Assembly: GCF_024139115.2 (NCBI RefSeq)
Contig: NC_085139.1
Coordinates: forward strand, 8,341,533 to 8,405,532
Length of the DNA stretch: 64,000 nt
DNA from: Armigeres subalbatus
Taxonomy: Eukaryota > Arthropoda > Insecta > Diptera > Culicidae
Direction of reading: 5' to 3'
The translations under genes and the position numbers were made by a program. The notes beneath the pieces were generated by a model. The model saw nothing but the letters and a program-made list of their open reading frames with translations. It was not told the DNA's origin and did not search any database. Positions 37,600 to 49,239 of the stretch are shown here, in pieces (within the stretch, counting starts at the first letter, position 1; every line of letters starts with the position of its first letter).

Positions 37600-38395
37600 A
37601 TTTCGCTCGAGACTTTTCATGACTTAAATCAGAGATCAGACAATTATTGATGTAATGGCGTAATAACCAAAAGTAAGCAAACCGTCTGGTGGCACATTTT
37701 TGCAGTCGAGAAGAAGAGCAGACTTAATCGACATTTTTATTCTCGGTAAAATAAATTAAGGTGAAGGTGGATTGCGTACCTAAAACAAAACTTTGAAAGT
37801 ATTGGTACAATAAAAAAATCATACACAGAAAAAATGCTGAAAACTAATTAGCGCGTAAAAATATAGACGCGGAAAATTACACTATTTGGAGCGGACATGA
37901 ATCTTTTCCCATAATAATTTTGACATTAACTGCTTCCCGACACTGAACTGAAATTTAGTCTACAAACATTGATGTTTCTCATCGACAACGATAACGACAT
38001 AAAAAAAACAATACTAGGTGAACTGCTCGGCACTTCATCTCATAGCTCCTATTTTCATCCCATCAAAAACTCAGCAATGAAAAGGATTTTAATTTGTTTC
38101 ATATTTTTGTATTTTTTCAGCAGTTAGCACGCATGTTAGCAACGAGATTGGTGCTGTATTTCTTTGTTTTGCGATAAGATGAATATATGTTCCGTGAGAT
38201 GGAAAACGGAACAGTTCCCCTATTTAAACTACTGATGCATAGATATGATTTCCAAAGAATCTCATTCTTTACTTTTTCCTATATCACCCTTATTAAATTT
38301 AATTAAAGGCTTATCAGTAGGATATTGTACATATGAAAAAAAAGCCTATATGAGAAAGAGAGGGAAAGTACCTAAAAAGTAGCTAAAGCGATGAT
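37600..38395. other. Unannotated AT-rich stretch
   Basis: No coding or repeat signal recognised between LINE A and the next element. Confidence 0.4.
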
Positions 38396-38397
38396 TA

Positions 38398-39310
38398 GGG
38401 TATCCAATCATGGTTTGAACCAAATGGCGGGGTTCAAATGAGCCGTCAAAACAAAGTTGATTTATTTCATTAAAGGGACATGTTACAATTGAGATTTCTA
38501 GTTTATATGGAAGCTTAGTTCATTATCTTTCTATCTTTCTAAAAACATCCTGGGTGCTTAGTTTCATTGAAAAAACTTAATAATTACATAACTTTGATTC
38601 GTACCATGGTTTGAACTAAATTCGTACCATGGTTTGAACTACTGCAGCAGCTCCTAAATATAATACTAATCACATGCATGAAACGCTGAGGAAATCTATG
38701 GAAAAGCAAATTTGTTTTACTATTCATCTTCTCGCATTAGATTAGTAATTCGAAACGTGTGAAAATCGTCTAAATTATCGATATGAAAATTGCGATTTTT
38801 TCATATTGGAAATGTAAACAAAATGCTCCAGCTAGGCGCATGCAGCGCTCCTAGCGGACAGCTGCAGAACATGACTGCATTTACAAGTTCAAACCATGGT
38901 ACGAATTTAGTTCAAACCATGATCAGTTTTCACCTTGTATAAATGTTACTATTTAAACTATTTAAAACTGTTTCTCAATTGTATAATGATGTCAATCGAT
39001 TACAGATAAAAATAGCGTTCTTTTGATATATTGATCTCACTCCTGTGTCATAAAATGCGTCCTTTACGAGCTTTTTGAAATTATGCCACTGGTGGGGGGG
39101 ATTTAGCGCAAATTCAGGACGTTTTTAAATCGCTGCATTTTATTACTTAAACAATAAGTACGAATGTTTAAATAAACTCTATCACTGCCAGTATACCTAA
39201 ATAGGCCATTCATACTGTGTCAATGTCAATGAGATGGTAATTTCTACTGATTTCAAAATGGTTCAAACCATGATACGCTTTTCACTAGTTCAAACCATGA
39301 TTGGATACCC
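38398..39310. mobile_element. TA-flanked element with GGTTTGAAC subterminal repeats
   Basis: This 913-bp element has at least 22-bp perfect inverted ends (GGGTATCCAATCATGGTTTG inward) and TA on each side (38396-38397, 39311-39312). The motif ATGGTTTGAAC/GTTCAAACCAT recurs at least seven times (about 38408, 38610, 38629, 38885, 38910, 39260, 39290) with inverted arrangement. Such spaced copies resemble transposase-binding sites. There is no ORF above 60 codons. Confidence 0.85.
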
Positions 39311-39799
39311 TATTATCATATTTAATAAAAGCAGAATCATCATATAGAGTGTAGTTACTTGTCTGTCACGGACAATACACACTTTGGTATGATTAGCAGA
39401 TTGAAGTGCAATAATTCTGTAATTTGAATACTGTATTGTGGTCATTGTGGTGATATTTTGTCATTGATATTAGAACAATATTACCTCTAACATCCTTTGT
39501 TATTTTTTTCTATTATTCAAAGAATAGGTTTTAGGTTATAGTTGATTGAGGTTGCAAATTGCATATTTGATGATAATTTATTTGGATGTAATCAGGAGGA
39601 AATTCACGGTATATATGGTTGCATATTAGTGAAATATTGAACGCAAAAATCATTAAATTTGAAACTGCTATAACTTTCGATTCCCTAGATGAAGTATTTT
39701 GAAATTTTCATAGCAGACGCCTGGATATTATATCTTTCGAAAGGCGAGTTCAGAATGGATGGACATTTTTTTTCGCTAATAATGGTCACAGGCACACCG

Positions 39800-40563
39800 T
39801 GATCATCAGTGCTTCCGAAGTGTGGGCTATGGACGTTGATTATGCTGAAGTTGAAGAACCGGCCTTTGATTCTCAACCTACACATTCGCTCATTGATCGG
39901 CTACCACCACCAACGGTCCTTGAGCACATCGGCGAGTATGCGTGTGCTTCCAATCGCTAGTCCCTTTTCGTCGCAGTGGTCTTCGCCGATGGTTCCGGTC
40001 CGTACTCTCTTGTTGATTGTTCGTTGCTTATGTTTTTTAAAGGCTGGCTTGCAAGGCCTGATTACAAACCACCTAAATTTCCGGAGGACCATTGCTCCTT
40101 ATTCCCGGTGGACCATGGTGCACAGTTTCACTTAGAGTCCCTCGCTGGCACTCGGACGATGATCAGTCGCCCCTAACGTGGAGGACAGACGCTTTTATGA
40201 ACCGCTCCTGGCATGGATAACAGACGCTCAGTAAGATTCCCAGCCAACACAAAGTCGCATATGCTAGCGAATAAGTATACAAGGTGGAGGCGATATAGGC
40301 GCATTCTTCCATTTGACTGCATGCAAAGTGCACGTATATGGCCTCCACTTTGTACACTTATTTGCTATTATATACGATCTTGTGTTTGCTGGGTTTGCAC
40401 CTCCGGAGAGGAGCAAACCCCCCCTGTCAGCACAGCATACGACCATAGTTCCCGCCGGTGTTGGTTACCCAATCTTGCTTAAAGTTCCTCGTATCCCGGC
40501 CAGTACCACGAGGAGGTAGGGATAGGAGCTGCTGCCAGCAACTTGCTGGGTAAGTGGCTAAGG
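39800..40563 (-). pseudogene. LINE 5'-end fragment (LINE B family), rearranged
   Basis: Matches LINE B 5' leader and N-terminal endonuclease (36720 down to 35955) with at least two internal deletions. One removes GWWPI through the TIYQSCG region, so that CRLRIKGRFFNFS is kept but the middle is lost. A palindromic MITE interrupts it at 40239-40393. Confidence 0.85.
40239..40393. mobile_element. Palindromic MITE inside LINE leader
   Basis: 155 bp, nearly fully palindromic. Left start CCCAGCCAACACAAAGTCG; right end in reverse complement CCCAGCAAACACAAGATCG. The uninterrupted site in LINE B (AAGATTTGCACC, about 36570) shows that only TT, if anything, was duplicated. Mirror ORFs on both strands are a by-product of the palindrome. 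Confidence 0.85.
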
Positions 40564-41573
40564 GCAAAAAACAAAACAATCTCCAACGTAAATTCCAGTA
40601 ACAAAAAAATCTTTAAAACTCCGAAGAAATTTCCATGGGAATTCTTTCTGAAAATTCAAAGCAGTTCCGTGGGAAATACAAATAATTTCCGGTAGAAAAA
40701 ATAGTACACATTTTTTTATTTTTACCGGACATTTTATAGAATTCTTCAACAAATTCTGCCGAATCTCCACATGAAATTTTTATTTATTCCCATGGGAAGT
40801 TCTTCAAAAATTTCGAGTAGAACCCTTTTAAATTTTCAGCCTCTAGAAACCTAGCGAGCAAAGGCGTAGAATTGTCAATCCGGAGATTCTCGTTCCTGTC
40901 TAGGATGTTTTCGGGTGGGAAGCACATAGGGGATAGATAAAATACTAATAAAGGGCTATGAAACGTCTTTGGAGAATGTGGGGCGTTTTGCCCAGCCACT
41001 TGTTGAAATCCATTTTTCACGACTTTTCAAAAAGGCTTTATTACGTGTTCTCTGTAATATTTTTGTATGACACAGGCAATGCAGTCGCAAGACTGTCTAG
41101 ACTACCAAATAACACAAAGTTAGCATGATTTGCGTTGAAAAGTAAAAATTGGTATTATCGTTCATTGGTATGAACATATCCGTGGTGTTCCGTTGCAGTG
41201 TCAACGTTCGTAATTTTATTTCATTGATCTGGGCGAGAAGGATTGGGCGCCCCGGTAGGTTGTCATAAACTTGTCGAAGCAAGAAGTAAATATATTTTTG
41301 GAGCAATTCCAATTTCAGAAGAAATCTAAGAATGTTTGAGCATCAATTGTCATAGGAACTACACACTAAGAATTTCAAGGATACATAGTTAACGAAAGAG
41401 ACTGTCAAAAGAAATGTTTTAGTCTCCGATCTTACCGCTAAGCTAAAGTGATCTTATAACGTGAAAAATAAGGATATTAGACCATTACATTTGAAATGGA
41501 ACTGAGTATCCATTGGCGGTAATAAAACAAAATTTTTCGCCTCGATTAGGCAATTTAAGTGAATTAGGCAAGT
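40564..41573. other. Unannotated stretch
   Basis: No gene recognised. A 25-base match to the SINE body (TCTAGGATGTTTTCGGGT) occurs near 40900 in plus orientation and may be a relic. Confidence 0.35.
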
Positions 41574-41866
41574 ATTCTTCTTCTTCATTGGCATTATATC
41601 CTCGACTGGGACATTGCCGTCTCGTAGCTTAGTGTTCATTAAACACTTCCACAGTTATTTACTTGCAAGGTTTCTAGGCCAAATTACCATTTTTGTATTC
41701 GTATATCATGAGGCCAACACACGATGATACTTTTATGCCCAGGGAGGTCGAGACAATTTCCAACCCGAAAATTTTCTGGACCGGACCGAGAATTGAACGC
41801 AGCCACCTTCAGCATGGTCTTGCTTTGTAGTCGCGCATCTTACCGCACGGCTGAGGAGGGCTCTTT
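41574..41866 (-). mobile_element. Feilai-type tRNA-related SINE
   Basis: A complete minus-strand copy. The head has a pol III A-box-like GCCGTGCGGTAAGATGCGCG and a B-box-like GCGTTCAATTCTC. The body contains CCTGGGCATAAAAGTATCAT, and the 3' part AACTGTGGAAGTGTTTAATG runs to a (GAA)n tail. The layout matches the Feilai family described in Aedes aegypti as I remember it. This copy supplies the uninterrupted reference for the split SINE at 45802-50553. Confidence 0.85.
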
Positions 41867-42879
41867 CATTAAGCACGTCACAAGCCTTTATTAAGCAATG
41901 CCCCCAAGTAGGCGAGTCACTTGTCTTGAATGTGAACTGAATCTTGAAACTGCTCATGAAAATGTGAACTGAATCTGAATTGAAATAACGTTTATTAGTT
42001 CTATTCTGCAACCATTTAAATTCAACTAAGTTCATCAATTGCCAATCCTAATTGGGGTAACCAGAAATAGCTGTCTAACATTTTTAATGACTAGTAAATC
42101 AGCGCAAGTGATTCAATGCTAACCGGATGTGATCGGTAAATATCCGGAAGTTACTAGTGGGTGAATAAAAGTGAATGAGTGAAGTTACCGGAATTGTTCG
42201 GGAAGGGATTGACATATATAGGGTGCGATCAATTAATTATCGAAAAAGACTCGCAAGTTGCGAAAGGGGAGGGACTAACAAAACACAGAAAAATACGAAT
42301 TCATTTTTGAAATCTGTTTAAAATGAAGCCTCTTCAGAAAGATGTATCTATAAAATAAAATGAAACAATAAATAATAAAAATTTGAAAGCCTTTTAAAGC
42401 GCAATAAAGAATTAGTTTTCATGTTTGGACTGGGTCAAAAAAATGATATGGAATATGATTATGATTAATGTTTTATGTTTGTTCTTGATTAGTTCGTCAC
42501 TATGAGAAAGAGACAGAATCCTTCGTTTTAAAATACAAACTAATGTATATAATTGGATGTGTGAACTTGAACAACAAGCAACATATTTCTAACATATTCA
42601 AGCCAATAAACCAATCACAATATTATTTTTTGTAAATTTTAATATAAAAAAAAATGCAGGAAAAATACATCCAACTGTATTTTCCCCGTATTACTAATTT
42701 ATTTTCTATTACTTTTTCTTTCCTTCGACTTTTATATTCGTGTTGCCAATCTCAATCAGTAACAACAACAGAAGGTTTCACGGGCAAAAAAGGCTTGGTT
42801 TCCTGTTCTTTTTTTTTCGGAAAAAAAAATTTCTTCTGAAAATGTTGTTCCTTGGGGGGGGGGGTTATTCCCAAAACCA
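41867..42879. other. Unannotated stretch
   Basis: AT-rich, no recognised features. It lies between the SINE and the 3' flank of the atonal gene. Confidence 0.4.
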
Positions 42880-42899
42880 CCCCCGTGGCTACGCCACTG
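42880..42899. repeat. Solitary hAT-like terminus
   Basis: The sequence CCCCGTGGCTACGCCACTG, preceded by a G-run, resembles in reverse the CAGTGGCGTAGCCACGGGG ends common among insect hAT elements. No partner end was found within the preceding 1 kb, so only a tip may remain. Confidence 0.4.
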
Positions 42900-42989
42900 T
42901 TTCAGCTATTTGTGTTTAACAAGGATATGTCATCTCCAGTTATTTCAACAGTACGTATTTAACATTCTAACATCATTTTATTATTTCTA

Positions 42990-42995
42990 TTTATT
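42990..42995 (-). terminator. Candidate polyadenylation signal for atonal
   Basis: AATAAA on the minus strand, about 180 bases downstream of the atonal stop codon. It is the clearest such hexamer in the 3' flank; use is inferred. Confidence 0.4.
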
Positions 42996-43172
42996 GCTTG
43001 CTTTTCAACTAAGCGATTAATAATAAGTCTTCTTAAACATTCAATATCAATAATACTGGTAAAGTTCCTAATAATAATTCAATAACCGTACAGAATTAAC
43101 CTAATGACTTGATTCACCTCCTATAAATATGGCCTTCTAACAACGTAACCACTCCGCACCGTAATCGCACAC

Positions 43173-43775
43173 TTAAATCAACAACTCGCACAACGCCGTA
43201 ATATAGGTCTGCGCCATTTGTAGGGTTTCGTGCTTGGACAACTGCCGGTCGTCTCCACCCGCGGGAAGGTGCTGTCGCAGGCGATCGAAGGCTTCATTTA
43301 GCCCCCGCATGCGCTTCCGTTCGCGCGCGTTCGCCGCCAATCGTCGCTTCCGCTTGATCACCGTGGGGATCGTTGTGCCGCGCTTGATTTTAATTTTGGT
43401 AGGGATGTCACTGTTTGCTATCAGCTCACTGTCCGATGCACTGCTGTCGTCGAACAACTGTTCGATCTGGCTCAGGACCTTGGCGGACTTAGAGAGCGGG
43501 CGGGTTGGTGGCTTGATCGCAGTAGTCAGGATTTGATCGGGGGAACCGAAGTCGTTGGGAAGGCCCGGCGATCCACTGCTTTCCGGACTGGCCGCCATCC
43601 AATCGTAGTCACTGTTGTACTGGCGGGATTCGAAGGCCTCCGGCGTGAAGCTCAGTGTCGATGGGATGAACTCCGGACTGCTCGGAGGAGGCGTGAAATC
43701 CATCGCTTGGGGATGAATGTACTGCTGGTGATGGTAGTTGTAGAAGTATTGCCGATAGATAAGTTCCTCAGCCAT
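43173..43775 (-). CDS. ato: Atonal-family bHLH proneural transcription factor
   Basis: Single exon, 200 codons. The basic region is residues 141-156 ([16 protein letters not shown]), helix 1 about 157-171 ([12 protein letters not shown]), with a short loop. Helix 2 runs from [17 protein letters not shown] to the last residue (177-200), so the domain sits at the very C-terminus, as in Drosophila Atonal. The [16 protein letters not shown] segment and the preceding V-I-K-R-K-R-R favour Atonal over Amos or Cato. The N-terminus ([11 protein letters not shown]) recalls the tyrosine-rich start of fly Atonal. Residues 28-90 are Pro/Ser-rich and 104-123 acidic. At 200 residues it is shorter than the 312-residue fly protein as I remember it. 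Atonal heterodimerises with Daughterless, binds E-boxes in the nucleus and specifies chordotonal organs and founder photoreceptors. The start context ACACAATGG is strong. No TE lies within the coding exon. Confidence 0.93.
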   Translation of the reverse strand: MAEELIYRQYFYNYHHQQYIHPQAMDFTPPPSSPEFIPSTLSFTPEAFESRQYNSDYDWMAASPESSGSPGLPNDFGSPDQILTTAIKPPTRPLSKSAKVLSQIEQLFDDSSASDSELIANSDIPTKIKIKRGTTIPTVIKRKRRLAANARERKRMRGLNEAFDRLRQHLPAGGDDRQLSKHETLQMAQTYITALCELLI

Positions 43776-43858
43776 TGTGTCACTGGGTGTCTTCGAAAAA
43801 CGACTTCACTCGAACAGAAGTAAATCAAAACTAAATCAGATCCCCGCAGGAAGGATAA

Positions 43859-43865
43859 TTTTATA
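43859..43865 (-). promoter_or_regulatory. TATA box of atonal
   Basis: TATAAAA on the minus strand, 84 bases upstream of the ATG, which would give a 5' leader of roughly 50-60 bases. A CACGTG E-box (about 43990) and a CCAAT motif (AGCCAATCAG, about 44003) lie further upstream; E-boxes fit the known autoregulation of proneural genes, but use here is inferred. Confidence 0.65.
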
Positions 43866-44009
43866 CCGGTGGATTGGGAGAGTTGGAACAGCATGGAAAT
43901 GGAAACGCAAAACATATTCCCCTCGAAGAGCGAGCGTTCTCTCACTGTTTCTCTTTGAGGTTGCAAGTCTTTCTATGGTTCTAGAGGCACGCACGTGCCT
44001 TTCAGCCAA

Positions 44010-44425
44010 TCAGGAATAGTGGAAAATTGGATGGAAGCATACGAGAGAATGGATGCTGCGCATATATGCGCACGATTTATGCTCTTTCATTACATATTGA
44101 ACTCTCTCATCTCTGAATTGTGCCGAAATGCACAAAAACAGGTTTGCTGGATTTTTTGTGATTGAAGTAGCAATGCCGGAACGCCGGACAGCTACATATT
44201 TAATATGTTGGGCTTCAGTTCCCTGATGCACAACTCATTTATGGATACGATAGTTTCCAAATATGCCAGTTTCATCAGTGCGGCGGGTGTGCTTTTTCAG
44301 TATATTCCGCATGTCTGGCCAAGTAAAGGGCTTTGTTTTGTAAACAGAAAGTTAAGCACGATTAGGAATGCAATTAAGTTTGAAAACATTTGGTATGAAA
44401 TTCTAAAAAATGTAGAATTCTCCCT
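44010..44425. other. Upstream flank of atonal
   Basis: No transposon or gene recognised. This is the natural place to look for enhancers of the bHLH gene. Confidence 0.35.
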
Positions 44426-44468
44426 TGTCATACGACGAGTTAGTACTATCCCATTTAATTCCACGACT
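44426..44468. repeat. Solo arm of the GTCATAAGACGAG MITE
   Basis: The segment CTTGTCATACGACGAGTTAG followed by TACTATCCCATTTAATTCCAC matches the arm of the hairpin at 2715-2793 and the ends of 59292-59515. No inverted partner is adjacent. Confidence 0.7.
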
Positions 44469-44469
44469 T

Positions 44470-45794
44470 GATTGTAACCTACCCAAATATTTTTGTAACA
44501 CACTCAACCCAAGTTACTCATTTTTTCCGTGTAGGTTAGAAAGGATTCTAAAAATAGATGTCTGAAAATCAAAAATCGACTTTCTCAGATTCGTAATTCA
44601 AGTTGACCTACTGAAAGCTGTTGCTTTTCGAGCATTCAACCCCAGAATATCAGCACTCTAAGCCCTATGATTATCAAGATATCAGAACCAGATAATTTCT
44701 GAAAAACTAAAGCAATATTCTTACATTTTCTCAGAATAACTAATAGCGTTGATCCTACATCTGAAATCGACTAATTTAAATAGTTCTGAGTTCAATATTT
44801 TTAACTCAAAACTGCTTTTCTCACCCACTCTCAATTAGATGAATCTAACCGTTTTCAGGGTTGTTCTATCTAACCATGAGGAGGCCAGCTTCCTTAGCCT
44901 AGCAGTAAAATTCGCGGAAACAAAACAAGACCATGGTAAAGGTGGCCGATTTCAATATCCCGGTTTGGCTAGGAAAATTTCAGGTTGGAAAATTTCTCGA
45001 CTTTCCTATGCATAAGAGTTTTATCTTTTTAAACTTGGTTTTAAACCATGAACTTAACGAAAAGTAACATTTAATTACTAATATGCCCTAAAACATGCTG
45101 ATTTATCAATTAAAGGTACAATAAATCAATGCAAAGTATTCAGAACTTGTTCGTCTCTAATTAGAAACCATATTTCGATATTGTTGTTTCAAAAGGGCGA
45201 AAGAAACAAACGTTAACATTGACTTCCTCTGCTGATTTCAGGAAGATTAGAGACTTCTGGCGGCATTTTCCACTTCCGTTCGATAGAAGGCGCAGAGCGC
45301 CACCAATTCCAAATGGTTGTTAGCTGGGAGCGGTCCTAGTTGTTTACGTTTGCGACATTGGCCCTTATGAAACAACAGTGTCGATTTTTCGTTTGTTTGA
45401 AAGTATTATTACTTTGCTTATACATTCGCTAGATCCTTGCATCTGATTTGATAGCATATAATAAACAATCTGCACAACCTGTAGCGGTGGCCAAGTAATC
45501 CTATTGGATTTGTTTTCCAGTTCCCGGATGTCTGTCGAAAGACGGCGGTGATGGAATAATTCGTGAATTGCAAAATTTGTTCTGTGAGGTCCTAGATGCA
45601 TTTATGGTACCATGAAAATAAGTGATCGATAATATTCAGAAAATGCCATAATAGTTCGATTAGGTTAAGAGGTCCTCGAAAACGGATTGAATTTTGTTTA
45701 GTGATGTGGTAACACATTATGCGTCGGTTAATAAATCAAACCCATCTAAAAGAAACGAAACATTAATAAATAAATATGGCATCTTACAATTTAA
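44470..45794. other. Unannotated stretch
   Basis: No coding or repeat structure recognised. Short frames lack domains. Confidence 0.4.
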
Positions 45795-46186
45795 CCGATT
45801 TTTTCTTCTTCTTATTGGCATTACATGCCCCACTGGCACATTGCCGCCTCGCTGCGTAGTGTACATTACCACTTCCACAGTTATTAATCGTGAGGTTTTT
45901 AAGCCATGTTATCATCACGGTGCTTCATTTACCGTTATTATGAAACTAAATATACCATTCAATCGGCAGCCGCCATTCGATTGCTACTATAATTCTACGC
46001 TCCTGGACAAATTTTCAAAAAATCGTTGGTGGGATTTTCGAGTTACGCTTCAAGTTTTTCGATGAAAAACGCCCTATAAATCGATTAAAAATAACCCAAC
46101 GTAATAACTTGAAAACGAGTTTTTTATGCAGAATCAATTAAATCTCTATACACACAAAAAAATAAGCATTTTCTTTTGCAACAATA

Positions 46187-48085
46187 GGGTAACCGCACCT
46201 TTAGTGGAGGTAGCACCACACGGGTGAACAACAGGAACTGAAAAGTGGCAAAAAGAGTCATGATTTCGGGAAAATTTTTGTATTTTCATGTTATGAAAAT
46301 ACACCATGAAAAAAGGTCATTCTGACAACCGTCATTTGTTTGCTATAATAGCATGATGTTTTGTGCTCAATATCAAACCGGATGGGCATCTCTACTTTGA
46401 ACTAGAAACAAATAAATTTTTGGTACAAGAAAAACAACACGAAAGTTTTTTTTGGCCTTCTTCAAAGTGTCATAAATTAAAGGATTTAATTCAAAAAGTG
46501 AGTCCTAATGCGTATTTACACAGTAAATTTAATCTATTTTGAGGGCCAATGTCGATTGGCATCAAAATTTTAGCGCGAATTTTTTTTTCTTCTCGTTCCA
46601 AAAAGGCTGCGAAATTCGGTTGTGGGCACCTTTATTGGTTCGGTTATGGGCACCCTCATTTTATTGATAAATCATTCAATATCGTTCTACTTGTCCCTTA
46701 ACTTATTTTTAATAACGTTTTAAGGCAGTTTTCATAATTAGTTTGACATAATTGTTCGAAATAATGAGTTTATTTAATATTTTTGTTCTTTGGGCATGTC
46801 TAGTCATTATACACACACTTTTTGGAACAAAGCGTTGATCGATTTGCTTCCAACAAGTTGCATTCGACGGGGAATGCTTTCCCATTGTTTCCTATTGAAA
46901 ATTGGTCAGATCGGACTATGGGATCAAAATTTATGGTCAAAATATTATTTTTTGAAATGAACGAGAAAGGCACTATTGCCGCTAGGTGATTAATCAGGAT
47001 TTTTTGACTGTGATGCATACCAATAAAACGTAAATTAATGAGAAATTAAAACCCATTTATCGGCCGCGACAATTTGAAATCGTCACAAAACAAATTGACG
47101 CCAAAATCGTCGCCAGCAGAAATGGCCATAAGATCTGTCAAATCAGGCGAATGAACCACGAGTTGCATCAGCTGTTGGGAGAACCATCCATCGTTCACAC
47201 CGCGAAAATCGGACGACTGCGGTGGGCCGGGCACGTAGCCAGAATGTCGGACAGTAACCCGGTGAAAATGGTTCTCGACAACGATCCGACGGGCACAAGA
47301 AGGCGAGGTGCGCAGCGGGCCAGGTGGATCGATCAGGTGGAAGATGACTTGCGGACCCTTCGTAGACTGCGTGGTTGGCGACGTGTAGCCATGGACCGAG
47401 CCGAATGGAGAAGACTCTTATATACCGCACAGGCCACTTCGGCCTTAGTCTGAATAAAAAAATAATCTGTCAAATCAACTGTGAACAAAATTTTATATAC
47501 TCAATAATCACATTATTTTCCAAAATTGAGCCCTGTTTTTAATGCAGATTGACATTATTTACTAATAAAACTAACATAATTTTAGAATAAAGATGTTGGC
47601 GACGATTTTGATAGTGCCTAAAAAATGGTCGGCGCGTTTTGTTACCAAGGAAACAGACAATACCTAAAGTGCTATTTTGGACCTTTCTAATGTGATTTTT
47701 TTCAACATCCTCCTTAATGCACCGAGGGAGACATCATCACTGCTAGGTGAATTGATTTGAGTTTTTTTAGCGTCTCCTGGCTTTTAGAATGAATAAAGTA
47801 TTCCTTGTCTTTAAATCTGGGTGGTTTTTATTCATGCTTCTTTATTTTTAGCTAAGTTTTCAAGGGTGCCCACAACCGAACCACAAAATGAAAATGTCCA
47901 AAAATGTCAAATTTTCTAAATTGTCAATTTTTTTTTTTAAATCGATGAAATCATATTAATTTCTTTGCTAGTAGTGAGCTTATAAGTTTAGCTTTCGATT
48001 GCTATGCAAATGTCGACATAAGATCAACCAGGGCCAAAGTTATGGACCAAACACAAAAGGGTGCCCACAACCGAACCTCCTCCCC
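46187..48085. mobile_element. TA-flanked element with GGTTGTGGGCACC repeats
   Basis: TA lies at 46185-46186 and 48086-48087; the tips are GGGTAACCGCACC and GGTTCGGTTGTGGGCACCC (right end, reversed, after GGGGAGGA). The motif GGTTCGGTTGTGGGCACC occurs at about 46616 and 46640 in one orientation and 47863 and 48060 in the other. A truncated LINE is inserted inside. The boundaries rest on weak terminal matching. Confidence 0.6.
47146..47463 (+). pseudogene. 5'-truncated LINE insertion with 13-bp TSD
   Basis: It encodes only the C-terminal RT region (MNHELHQLLGEPSIVH, LRWAGHVARMSDSNPVKMV, GWRRVAMDRAEWRRLL), then the stop and an A-rich end. An exact 13-bp direct repeat ATCTGTCAAATCA flanks it (47133-47145, 47464-47476), the standard mark of target-primed reverse transcription. 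The frame is open over its 100 codons, so the insertion is fairly young. It is closest to the LINE C family end. Confidence 0.9.
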
Positions 48086-48452
48086 TACATTTATTCGAAC
48101 AGTTAATCCTTCAAATCCATTACTGATGACTGCCGAAATATACGAACGAAGGCGATTTGTTGTACATCCTTACTTTAGATTCCACCACAAAGTCAGCTCA
48201 ATGAACTTCTGCCCCTAGAAAACACCGGGCATATTATTATATGAAAGTCTGGTTCCTGGTAGGTTAGCCTCCAGTACCAATATTTCAAACTCTCATGTAA
48301 TTCCGCACGGTGTCCCATAAAAAAAAAGTCTAGTGCAATCAGATAATTTAATATGAATATCACTCTTTCCCGGACAAAATCACCTATCAAACTATTTTGC
48401 TTATGAACAGAAACATAATGCCTTCATACTTAACCAAAATTTTGCGGAAGTA

Positions 48453-48642
48453 GGGGGAATGACGGCTTTGGCAGGTTTTGTTCTATTATTGTCAGGGGGG
48501 TTTTTTATGACTGATTATGCTCAAATTTGGCCTAAACATTCTTTGCATATCAAAGAATATTGTAGCCAAATTTCATAAAATTCGGTCGACAAAAACCCCC
48601 TGCCAATAATAGAACAAAACCTGCCAAAGCCGTCTTTTCTCC
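48453..48642. mobile_element. TA-flanked MITE (GGCTTTGGCAGG family)
   Basis: 190 bp with inverted arms of about 55 bp sharing GACGGCTTTGGCAGGTTTTG and TTCTATTATTG. TA lies on each side (48451-48452, 48643-48644). Tips read GGGGGAATGACGG and, reversed, GGAGAAAAGACGG. A solo arm occurs at 28535-28610. Confidence 0.8.
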
Positions 48643-48743
48643 TATTTCAAAGATTTCTATGGTAATTTTTTCTAAATAATGAAAACACAGAAAACACATT
48701 TCCGGTACGCCTTCGTCCGCCTTCGAAACACAGAACTCATTTA

Positions 48744-48841
48744 TGGGCCAAACACAATTGGTACGTTTGCGTGCGTTTTGACAGTTTTCCTATGGGAAAA
48801 CTGTCAAAACGCACGCAAACGTACCAATTGTGTTTGGCCCA
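48744..48841. mobile_element. 98-bp perfect palindromic mini-element
   Basis: The arms are exact reverse complements over 48 bp when one flanking base is included, with a 4-base loop TATG. It begins TGGGCCAAACACAATTGG and is flanked by TTA on both sides (48741-48743, 48842-48844), a 3-bp target pattern known for PIF/Harbinger elements. A third, single arm with the same sequence (one difference in the first 40 bases) lies at 49074-49128. Confidence 0.8.
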
Positions 48842-49239
48842 TTAGCCCAAAACGACGGGCTGACGCCGATTTTTTTTATCACAACTGTGGAATAAAATGT
48901 AGGAGATGTAGGAGAACAAAATGTCACTCGCGTGCGGCACACTTCTCACTCGCAAAAAACCGACATTAGTATTACAAAAACAAAATATTTCTGAAATTTG
49001 TAGCACCACCGAAAACATCTGCAAGAGACGACTCGACAGAAATGAAACACAATCTGTCAGTCGCGTTACACTAATGGGCCAAACACAATTGATACGTTTG
49101 CGTGCGTTTTGACAGTTTTCCCATGGGATTGAATTTTTTTGTAACTATATACTCTACGATAGCTTCAATTGACGCATTATGGCATAAATGTGATGTTAAA
49201 TATAACTTATCATAAAATTTTGATTGTAACCCAATATCT

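Noticed and set aside
45915..46143. Independent dispersed repeat, separate from the copy at 50137-50373
   Set aside because: Both are inverted, and each abuts the complementary half of the same SINE, so they are the two arms of one element.
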